NCBI RefSeq assembly: GCF_018446385.1 | Contig: NC_056000.1 | Location: forward strand, 47,834,722-47,898,721 | Origin: Zingiber officinale | Lineage: Eukaryota > Streptophyta > Magnoliopsida > Zingiberales > Zingiberaceae | Length of the DNA stretch: 64,000 nt | Direction of reading: 5' to 3' | Shown here: piece by piece, positions 1-10,200 of the stretch | Layout of the letters: each line of letters begins with the position of its first letter | How positions within the stretch are numbered: the stretch's first letter is position 1 | Translations under genes and position numbers: made by a program | The notes under the pieces: model-generated | Told to the model about the DNA's origin: nothing | The model's database searches: none | What the model saw: the letters and a program-made list of their open reading frames with translations, nothing else

Positions 1-380
1 CCGAGGGAAGAGGCAACGAAAAGGTCCAAGGAGGCTTGAATTCTCCGCCCGAGCAGACGGCAAGACGTCTAAGGAAGCTACGGAGACGTGCGCCGCTGGA
101 AAAGCGAGGACAGAGGGAGTTTAGTCATAAAAAACCCAGAGAGCGAAAGATCCGCGTGGCGCTATGTTGGCGAGAGCCAAAGCCGCGGCGCCGAGTTCCG
201 CGTGTGGTTTCTCCAGGGTTCGCTATAGGCGAGACATGGATGCGTTGGACGACGGTCGGCGCCGCGCGCGGGTGGCCGGGTTGGCGGGGGCCGCGGGAGC
301 GAGATTTTGATGGTTGGAAAGCGAGGGATGATGAGGTGGGCAGGCGCTGATGAGGAAGAAAGGTAAATCTATCTAGGTAT
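1..380. other. GC-rich segment, possible 5' end of a gene leaving the window on the left
   Basis: This stretch is far richer in G and C than the AT-rich DNA that follows. Open frames run on both strands, but none resembles a protein I recognise and both end quickly. On the minus strand the text reads like a plant 5' UTR and first exon (pyrimidine-rich, GC-rich, then AT-rich promoter-like DNA beyond 380). A minus-strand gene whose body lies left of the window is therefore the best guess. This is inference only. Confidence 0.25.
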
Positions 381-940
381 ATCACATCTCATCAATCTTT
401 ACAATAAAAAACTTTTAAAATATAAAATAAAAATAAATGGTATTTCTCAATTAGAAATTTTCTTTGTCAATAATATCAGGATATGCATAAACAATATTCC
501 AAACCCTACTACCTTTTTGTTTTTTTTTGATTGGATATAGTTCTTGTGATCTAATTCGACTGTCTAATCCGATCACCAACTAAATCTAAAAAATAGAGAT
601 GAATCCTTACTCAGTACGAGATTAATATTGTCTGAAAATCGAACTCTCATTGTATAAGCATACTATCTCACTTCGCACCATGCTCCGGGGCCTATGACCC
701 AAGTTGATGTTACTAAATGGAAATAACATCAAGCAATTAACGTTCCTATGCTTGTAGGTTTGTTCTAATCATCATGAGCTTTCAGCCTCTAAGCGATCGT
801 CGTGAGCTCGTGGCCAAGTTGCAATCCTAAGTGCATTATTATGTTCTGATTTTGAATGGATTGAAAGAAAAAATTCTTAATTTTCATGCATTTCGCCCCT
901 TTTGAAAAAAAAAAAAATCTATTTACCTTTAACCGAAAGT
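381..940. other. AT-rich intergenic DNA
   Basis: I see no coding signal here. At about 630-720, read on the minus strand, there is a weak resemblance to the tRNA-like head of a SINE (a B-box-like GAGTTCGATT). No target-site duplication was found, so it is not called as an element. Confidence 0.4.
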
Positions 941-1472
941 AGGACTGTAAACAAACCGAGTTGAACTTTGGGATGTTCAAACTTGTTTGATAAGGTAATC
1001 AAGCCGAGCCGCTGAGCTTAAAATGAATCAAACTTTTGAAATGAGTGTTCAAGCTTGACTTGGTTTATTTTTTATGAGTCTGAGCTTGTTTGAAGCTTGA
1101 CTTGAGCTTCGTTCGTTTAGATGTTATCAAGCTCTCAATTTAAGCTTGGTTTGAGCTTGGTTCCTTTATATGTTATCAAGTTCTCAATTCAAGGCTACTT
1201 GATTGTTTGAAATTTTTAGTTGTTTGATTGATTATTGAGTTTGATAATTTAAATTTATTTAGCATATTGAAAAGAGTTTTATTAATGAACATGGTTCACG
1301 AACGTTGTTCATAAACGTTAACGAGCTGAACACATATGTGTTCAAACATATTTGTTTAACTTAACGAGCTGTTTGTTTAATTAATTTTATGTATATTGAA
1401 CAAATATAAATAAGCTCTTACCAAGCTAAACACTAAACTTGTTCACGAATGCTTGGTTCATTTACAGCCCTA
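941..1472. mobile_element. hAT-like MITE (non-autonomous DNA transposon)
   Basis: The ends form an imperfect terminal inverted repeat of about 20 bases. The left end reads TAGGACTGTAAACAAACC, and the right end read in reverse complement is TAGGGCTGTAAATGAACC. The interior is about 530 bp, has no ORF, and is full of subterminal inverted motifs (AAGCTTGA/TCAAGCTT and AACGAGCT types). This is the usual build of short hAT-type MITEs. The flanks share only CGAA within the expected 8-bp target duplication, so the insertion is old or the ends are shifted by a base or two. Confidence 0.6.
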
Positions 1473-2490
1473 GTCGAAGCATTTTATTTTTAATTTTTTT
1501 ATGTTATTTATTAGATGAAATATAAATCCTGATACTATGTTCTCTTGGAGGATTACTTTAGAATGAAAGAGGAATTTTAGGAAAATATCATCTATTTATA
1601 GGAATCCATAAATACCTCATTCCAAAAATAAAAAGTTCAAAATAATTAAGATTTTTTACAAAACGAAATCTTCTAAGTTCGATTCTATGAAAAAATTTAT
1701 AAAAGCATTTGATTTACTTCTATTTTATTTTCGGAATGTATCTTAAGTTTTTGAATTAATTCTTTTTCTAACATCAATTCAACTTTTGAACTTAATTTAT
1801 CATGCAATGAGAATTTATATTTTACTTATATTAGACATTTTCTAATATCTACCGAGTTTAAAGATCGCTCCGTGGTTCACCCGTGCTTTCTAAATTTATC
1901 CATGGGCTAAATTATCTACCTTAGAATTAATCGGATCATAAGTACTGAATATGATTTAGAAATAAAATTTTCATTTTTTAAATAAGTTTAATGAGTGAGT
2001 GCAGTATTTTAAAGGATGAATATTATATTCTACTATTACAATATATTTGTTAAACGATGTAAAAAAGTTTCAACAACGTTGACTTTGTAAGTTTTTTGTT
2101 GCTAAATGAACAACATAAACACATCAACCATGACTTGACTATTTCCTCGCACGATAAAAAAATTATACGCTCATTACTTCATTTTAGCCTTTCTATTTTC
2201 GTATCAAGCTACACTATTTTTCAAAAATGACATTTTTTTAAACTTGGTACCATTTTCCCCGCTTAAATTTTTCATCACGAACAATTATATTTTTTTTGTA
2301 ATTTTGGATTGTAGAAGGGTGATGCAGCATAAAAGGTGGCGGATCGAAACCTCCATTGCAATTGATTATTTATTTATTTATTAAATTTTATTTAAAAACT
2401 GGTCTATAGAATTGACTCATCTTCTTCCCAACTCAAGAAACAAAGATCCAAAGAAAGAAAGAAAGGAAGGAAGAAACAAGGTAAGTAAAC
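1473..2490. other. AT-rich intergenic DNA upstream of the CMK-like gene
   Basis: No gene is visible. It ends in a short TTTA-type simple repeat at about 2366-2385 and a purine-rich stretch (GAAAGAAAGGAAGG-like) at about 2450-2480 that probably belongs to the 5' UTR of the gene starting at 2491. No clear TATA box could be assigned. Confidence 0.4.
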
Positions 2491-4494
2491 ATGATAGCCA
2501 ATGCCTCCTCCTTCTTCCTCCTCTTCCCTTCAAGCTCAAGCCGCGATGCCAAGAAATCACACACCCTCTTCAACAAGGCCCCAAAGCCATCACAGGTCAC
2601 TTCTCTCTCTGTTTCTGAGTTTCAATCACAAATTTGCAATCCTCATTCGCTGTGTTCAGATACTGTGCGGCATAAACATAGGAGACTTCAGCCAAGAGTA
2701 TGGAGGAAATGCTAACAGAGCTCTGAGCCTGACCCTTTTCTCCCCCTGCAAGGTTTGTGAAACCACTGGCTTTACTTTATCTTCTTCCTAATGGTGACTC
2801 TTAATTCGGGCTGCAGATAGAGCTGACGGGGGCAGCCAGAAAGCGGCAGGCCGACTCGGTCCCGACGTCTCTGTTCCATGTAAGCCCTGGTGGATGCTAC
2901 TTCACTTGATCTTGTTTTGGATTCATTCGACAGCTCTCTTTGAACTGCACGCAGGCAGTGAGCTTGGGGGACACAATTGAATTCTCTGTGCTGCCGGACA
3001 GGACTAAAGATGAGGTGTTCAATGTTTCCGGTGTCCCGATCGACGAGGCCAATTTGGTACATATGTGAATCTCTTAATCTCCATTCATTCATTCATTCAT
3101 TATCTCTTGAGAATTATATTTTGGAGCTTGTTTTGTTGGCAATTCAGTCTCAGATCAGCAAGGCACTGGACCTCTACAGAAGAAAGACTCGGTCGAAAAC
3201 CTCCTTTTCGGTATGCATCAGGAGAAAAGTGAGAGGTGTGGGAGATGCGAGCAGTAGCAATGCTGCAACTGCCCTTTGGGCTGCCAATGAACTGAGTTGG
3301 GATCCGGTCAGTGAAGATAGGCTTAAGCATTGGTCGAGTGAAGTTGGTCCTCAAGTGCCTTTCTATTTCTCTCATGGAACAGCCTATTGCAATGGCAAAG
3401 GAGAGGTAATTTGGTCTAGTTATTTGCCTAATCATTTCGGTAAAATGGTTCGAAAAGTTAACGAACTCGCGAGATGTTGTGTGAAGGTTGTCGAGGCCAT
3501 CACAACCCCGGTGCCATTCCAGTTCCCTGTGCTGGTGATCAAGCCTAAAGAAGGATGCTCAATTGTGGATGTTTACGATGTGAGTCGAGTTCTATATGCT
3601 ATAACTTTGTTTTAAGAGATGAGATCGAATCACCCATGAACCTGATTGTTTCTCTTGGAGTTTGGGTGTTCTTGTGCAGAGGCTTCGGATGAAGAAGACC
3701 ACTTCATTTGACCCGTGGAGGAGGTTGATTAAGAATGTTGTTCAATATGGACAACAACAGGATGCTCTTATTAATGGTTTAGGCAAGTGTTTTTTGTTTA
3801 ATTGATAACTTTACTAAGCACCCTTTATTTTTCAATTTCGTCAAAAAGGACATCTTCACAGCATAACCGAGTTAATACTTGGATAGTAGATTATTAAAAT
3901 AAAGTGTGTTTTTAGATTTTATGCTGAATATGTATATAATTTAATCAAGACATCCTTGATTCTCATTTTGTAGAGACTCTTGGTTTTGAAGTACTTTCCT
4001 CGCTTAAAATGTTGAGGAAGTTTATGCAAGAAGCCAACCCCGAACGACGCCTCATTGCTTTCGTGAAAGAAAGGTAAGAAAATAACAACAACAACAACAG
4101 CAACAATTCGATAATGACACCATGAATAAACCGTTCAACATCTTTTATTTTATCAAGATCATTGTTGGGCACTAATGGAAGCAAGCTTTTTCTATTACAA
4201 ACAGTGGAAGTACAGTTGTAGGGATCGGCTCATTGGCTCATTCATCAGTCACTGATGAATTCAAGGATGCATTTTTCTCAGGTAAAATTTATCATCAATC
4301 ATTATAAAATACAGTTAGTTATACATCAAAGATGCAATTTTGCCATGCACTTCTATTTTTGTGTTTATCAAATAGAGGCCTGTTTCATAACACGAGAAGA
4401 GAATGAATGGTATGAAGACGTGAATCACCAGTTGCTCAATACATCCTCTACTACTGCAACTTGGGGCGGCACTGACCAACATTTATACATGTAA
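2491..4494 (+). CDS. Divergent 4-diphosphocytidyl-2-C-methyl-D-erythritol kinase-like protein (GHMP kinase family), probable pseudoenzyme
   Basis: Ten exons fit: 2491-2595, 2660-2752, 2817-2879, 2955-3056, 3154-3405, 3487-3579, 3680-3782, 3974-4073, 4205-4281, 4376-4494. All phases agree and give 368 aa, close to plant ISPE/CMK (about 400). CMK phosphorylates CDP-ME in the plastid MEP isoprenoid pathway. Diagnostic matches are LTLFSPCK (about 59-66), SLGDTIEF, SSNAATALWAAN (about 154-166), PFYFSHGTAYC, and SGSTVVGIGS near the C-terminus. Key positions have changed. The Asn two residues after the PCK lysine is Glu (about 68). The Gly-rich ATP loop is reduced to GVGDASSS. The catalytic Asp of the G-x-D-x-P motif is Gln (GPQVP, about 188). 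The first 35 residues are Ser-rich, like a transit peptide. That ATG was chosen because it alone keeps phase with exon 2. Intron 7 would begin with GC rather than GT. It is either a neofunctionalised or inactive paralogue, or a very recent pseudogene. The family call is sure; activity is doubtful. Confidence 0.8.
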
Positions 4495-6029
4495 TAAATA
4501 AATAATTATATATCAAACTGTTCTTGTTGAGATTATAGTGATTATGTTGTTGAACTTGATGGAATTGGATGAGGACTATCAGTGGCTTTCCATTAGTTTT
4601 CTTTATGGGATTTTGTTTCTCCGTAAGATGAGTTTACATGTTAAAGTCGTAATAAATAAATTTGTATAAGGAATTAATTCAATAAAATGATCTACTTATA
4701 GACTGATTTAATAGATGTGGATTGATATTTTATACATATAGAAACTCATTAACTCTTTTTTGTTATTATTAATGATGGAATTTTGAAACTTTATAAAGCG
4801 TTGTGAGAGGTTAGTATGATCTTAGCTTTATTTGTATGATCAAGCCTGTAAATTTGTTTGCTTCTTGATCATTTGACGACTTCGAACCTCGATTCAGATT
4901 CTGAATTATAGTTTTATTTTTTCAGTATTTTATTATTATTTCACAAATTACTATAAATTTAGGATAAAATCCTATATTAAAATTATTTAATTTTTTATGA
5001 TTTATATGTGATAGCTAGATTTATAATTTCTATTTTTATGCCCGAATTATATTTCTGTCATTATCTCCGATTCTATTTAATCGGTGAATCCTCATATCAA
5101 CCCTATTGAAATTAAATTCTCATCCCCATTCTCTACATTAAGGTTTCCCTAATACCGACCTTATAGATATGAAAGGAGGTACATACAAGACGTAGATATA
5201 TGGTGGGATAAACCTCATATCGTTAATTCCTAAGAATCAACCCTTGACCATTATATCAGAGATATCATGCGCTCACTATCTATACTATACCTTGGGAGCT
5301 ATTCTCATTCCTATCCTCATTTCTATTTTAAATATCCATTGTACATTAATTGAGTAAAAAATAAATTTTTATTTTTCAATACCTTTCTTAAAAATATTAA
5401 TAAAAAATCCTATAACATATAAATATTAATATAAAATAATACATACATAATAATATTAATAATTCAAGATAGAAAAATATGAAATTCTATTATTATTATT
5501 ACAAATTTAAAAATTTGGATAACATTTCTATCCTCGTTCAACTATGGAGGTTTAAAAAATCTCTAAAGCCAAACTCATAATAAAAAAATTTTCCAAATCC
5601 GTCTTCGTTTCAAATTAAATGGTCTCCGCCTACATTTCAAAATTTCCCAACGAGCCCGAACCATAGAAAAAATTATCATCCGGTAGCGGTCCGGTCCGAT
5701 TCGAATCCAGCTAAAAATGAATAATTAATTTTTGAAATTGATTTTCAGAGTAGCAGCTTTGACCAAATTCATAAACTGTCGTCAAAATTATTCGATTTAG
5801 TAATCTTTATTTAAAATTGTTATATAATTATTTTTTAATCATTTTATTTATAGCAATTTTAGTCAGATCACTTTGAAATCATTATGAAACTAAAATTATT
5901 ATATGATTATTTTTTATTATTTAATCATTTTAAATTATTTAATAAACATTATATAAAATTATCAGAATGATAATATCCAATTTTACTAGAAGTTTTTTGC
6001 TCAGGCGTAAAGTTTTGGGTTATCTGTTA
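4495..6029. other. AT-rich intergenic DNA
   Basis: An AATAAA-like signal at about 4680 may serve the CMK-like gene. The rest is AT-rich with no ORF of note and no repeat family I recognise. It ends at the GC- and CT-rich leader of the HMG-CoA lyase gene. Confidence 0.4.
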
Positions 6030-6075
6030 AAATCCTCTCTCTCCTCCTCCACCGTGCCGACGTCACCATCGTCGC

Positions 6076-6106
<31 letters not shown>

Positions 6107-6454
6107 TCGACGCCGCCCGATTGCGCCCCCGGTTAACGTCTTCGTTCCCCGACTCCATCAGTCTCCGTCCTCGCGTCCAGCCGTCGCCCAGTCTTCGCCG
6201 TGGCAATCGCAGCCGATTAATAGTGATCGACGAGTTCGTGTAGTCGTGGATCGTTCGTGACAGTGAGAAGGGGTTTTTTGATCGACGGATCGTTGGGGCC
6301 AGTCACCTTCTCCTCACCTCTCTAGGCTGGTGACATTTTATTTTGGGCATTGGATCAAGGGATGCGGCGAGGGTAGTGTTTCTCTTCTTTTGGGCGGCAA
6401 TTTGGGAAAGGATTTTGGGACTTTTGACACCAAGGAAAGGATTTTCCTACTCGT
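6030..6454 (+). promoter_or_regulatory. Probable 5' leader exon of the HMG-CoA lyase gene, with a CT microsatellite
   Basis: A sharp shift from AT-rich to GC- and pyrimidine-rich DNA occurs at about 6030, with a (CT)n run and (CG)n at 6074-6105, as is common in plant 5' UTRs. A good donor (TCGT|GTAAGT) lies at 6455, and an acceptor (CACTGCAG) ends at 7210, just before the first plausible start codon at 7294. A leader intron of about 755 bp is inferred. Transcript data would be needed to fix the ends. Confidence 0.5.
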
Positions 6455-7293
6455 GTAAGTATCGCATCTTGTAAGCAGGGATGCTCAACATTAATCCAGG
6501 CTCGTTTATGTAGAGAGATAAGGTTGAATTCCAAATAAATAATCAAGCGGAAAGTGAAGACGTCCCGTTTTGTATTTTTTACAATTGGAAACTCTCAACT
6601 GGGAAAGTGGGATTAATACGTAGACTCTGGATAAGAGAGTGACTCCTGAGTTATCTGTCGACTTATGTAGGCCTCATCCAAGTTGTGTTCATCGACTTCT
6701 TACATTGGTGTAGGGTTTTCTTAGAAGAAAGTGAATTAGTTAACAGAAAAGCAGCTGAATTGGCTCATGTTTTCTCATGCGATTATAAAATTGGCACTGG
6801 TGTCTGCAAATTCTAACTCTGTCATATTCCTATCTTTGTGTTGTTTTCTTCTTACCTTAGTGGAATTTGAATGACCCTTCTTTCTTGTTAATGGATATAA
6901 TGATCTGCCTAAAGACATGTTTAATCATGCTTTAATGGTATCTTCTAATCATATCGTTGACGGGCACTATAGTCAGTGCCAATGAAGGTTTGTCATTATT
7001 AAACTAGGAATAATTATGTCTAGTTAAAATAAATGAAGGAATTTACTGGAAAATGGTCTCAGTAGAACCGTTTTTCTTCTGCATTTTGTTGACGTGTATA
7101 CCCTATATTTTGCTCTCTGTTAAGTACAAATGTACTTTGTATAATTTTATTTTAATTTGGCAATATTGTTATAAAATGTCTCTGAATGATTTTCTGTATC
7201 TCCACTGCAGAATTTTCCAGTAATCAGGCACTTGAAGAATTGTGTTAGTTTCATCTCGAGTGCTTCAAACTCCCATGCAATCCTTTTGATATA

Positions 7294-10200
7294 ATGCTGT
7301 CTTCGAACATTTTCTCTAAGTGCGGAAGGTGGACTACTTTCTTCTCCATAGCCTTTTCTCCAATTTCTAATTTGACATCTAGTTCAAAGATGCCAACCTT
7401 ACAAGACCCTCTGAGTCTTGACAGCATTCCAAGATCGAGTGACTTAGGTAGGCTTCAAAGGAACACTTCAAAGGTTACTAAAATGGATTTGGGTACTTGC
7501 CTAACTGAGACTAGAGGGTGCAGTCGGTCTAACACCAGCAAGTAAGCTTCATCTTTTACTCAAAATCTATGATCAACCATCCAGCAACACAAATGTTCTT
7601 CATCCAGTTAATGTTTAATAATATTTTTTATGTCGCTGTTGCATTCTCTAAGGATTGTGTTTTCTCTCGAGATATATTTGCTATCAGTTATCTTTATCTT
7701 TAGGTTTAGTAGTATTAAATCTTTTCCTATTCTTTTCATCACACCACATATATTTGGGATTCTAGTACAGTATAGTCATTTGAAGATCTCTCTTGAAGCT
7801 TGTTGTCATCATCTACAGGCCTTTTAAAAATGAGTCCATAGCGTCACATCATCATGCTTCTCAACCACTATACTGATATTATGTTTTTTTGTCATCTCCG
7901 TTGAGTGCCTTTTCAGCTTTTAGGGACTTTATATTTAATGAAAGAAGCTAAACTCAATATTATCTATGTCTAGCTAGCTTAAAAGGATTTTTAGAACTAA
8001 TAAGTTATGTTTTTTATTAATTAGTTAGTGTATTGTTAGAAATTATAGTAATACAAGACAGCCTCATACATAAGGCTATACATAAATCAGTTATAAACTT
8101 ACAATCTCCTTCAGCAAATGATAATATTACAATTTTTTCTTCTCTCAACTAGATTAATATAAGTAATTTAACTTCGATGCTGTTCATTTATTGTGATACT
8201 ATAATGTTGGGTACAATAGAATAACATGTATAAAATATTGTTTGCTATAGTCAGAGTTGTGCGTGTCTACCACAGTTTGTAGTATTTTTCACTATCATTT
8301 TCTCTCAAAATAACATTTCCAGGATATCTTGCCGTAACCAACTGTGTTTTTTTTTCCAGTGAAGAATATAGTCGGAGAAGACAACAAAAGGATATTTTAC
8401 ATGGAGATCTCCTTAGTGGGAAAATATTACACACTAATAGGAATCCAATGATTTTGAACATTTTGTGTGATTCACGGCGTCTGCAAAATTATCAGAATAT
8501 ATCCTATTCCAGCGAATTGGAACTAAAAGGAAAGACAGACAAGGTTGTGCTCAAATTGAACCTCCTTTTTTTCATTCAAATACTCTTGATGGTTTCTTTC
8601 TTGTAAATGGGTTTGTTGGTATCAGTATCAGAAATTGCCGTTTTTAAAATGTCAATATTAAACATGATGCACATTATACATGGCAACTTCTTATATGGGA
8701 GTCAGTTTTTGTGCTACATAAATAAAGATCATTGTCCAAATTATCAATATATGATCATTATCATTTTTGTAACATGGTGAATATGACCTGTATGGCTGTA
8801 TGTGTATATCCTTTGAAATATTAACTAAAATGCAAACATAACTTTATCCATTATGTAAATTCTGAGCTATTTTTGTATGTGTATAGCCAACTAAGTAGAG
8901 TTACTTCCTTCAGGCCTCTTGATGAACATCTACTGAAAATTATGCTCTAAAAAGTTTGGTGTTCTATTTTCATTTATTATTATTCTTATTATTATTATTT
9001 TGTGTGTTCTAACATGAAATACTGTCCTCAAGGTAAAGTGTTAAGAACATTGACTTTGCATGAATGGACAGTTTCAAAAGATTATTGAGATGTTCTAAAT
9101 TGTTTGGATAATGATAAGATCAATGCTTTCGTGCTATCCAAACCTGAGAACATGGATAACATATTGACCATGCAGCATATTATTTGATTATCCGGTGGAC
9201 CTCACTAATGACATGAATTTTTTGCAAATTGCACTAAAGCAATGGATCTCCCAGTTTGTATGGACTGGCAGACACAAGAGAATGTCATAAATGACTTTTT
9301 AAATGCATACCTATTATAATAGGAGGTATGTGGCAGAATGAAGGTTTGAATCTTAGCTTGTTCCCGAGTTTTAGTTTTTAATTGATATGGTACAGTTTCA
9401 ATTTCATGCTGAAGTGTTAATGCATGGTGTTGGTGGCGAGTTAGAGGTGGATAGAGAAAGGAGATGAAGAAGAAAATGAATAAGAAGAGACGTACTTGTG
9501 TGCACAAGATTTAAAGTCCATGTAGGAGTTTAGATCCTCGGCTGTAATTGTTAGGATCGATGATCGCGACTAGAGAGGGGGGTGTGAATAGCCGCCCCAA
9601 ATCGTTCGCGTTTCTTTCTACAAACTAGGGTTAGCGCAGCGGAAATAAGAACAAGAAACGAAAACAAGAAGATCAAACCTCAACGCGTCGATGTAACGAG
9701 GTTCGGAGATAAACTCCTACTCCTCGGCGTGTCCGTAAGGTGGACGAGCCCTATCAATCCGTCGGTCGATGAGTCCCCGGAGAACCCGGCTAATAATCAC
9801 TCCTTCTGGGTGGAGAAACCTCGCCACAATGTCTTGCAACAGCAAGATAAACAGGAGTACAAGAATACAGCAAGAAACTAAGTACAATACACAAATGTAA
9901 TAACCCTAGCTTGCCTTCTTGTCGACTGGTTGAAGCAGCAACTTCACGAGACGCCTGCAACAGCAGGAACACAGTCGGAGAAGTTCACACGAAGCTTCGG
10001 AACTCAGCAAAGCTCAAGAGCACACCAGCAGCTCAGTAGAAAGAAGAGGAAGAAGAAGAAGAGTTGTCAGCAACCCTCGATCTCTTCTTATATCCCCTGA
10101 TATCCTGGCTAACCTGCGAACCTGCAAGCAAAAAGACCAGAACACAGAAGCCCAAAATAACCTAGCCGTTGAGTCACAACGGCTAGGGCTGGACCGATCA

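Noticed and set aside
36-350. A 104-codon Arg-rich open frame
   Set aside because: Composition follows the GC-rich DNA, there is no family match, and the opposite strand is equally open.
530-720. Possible minus-strand SINE with a B-box-like GAGTTCGATT
   Set aside because: Box A is weak and I found no flanking duplication, so the call cannot be supported.
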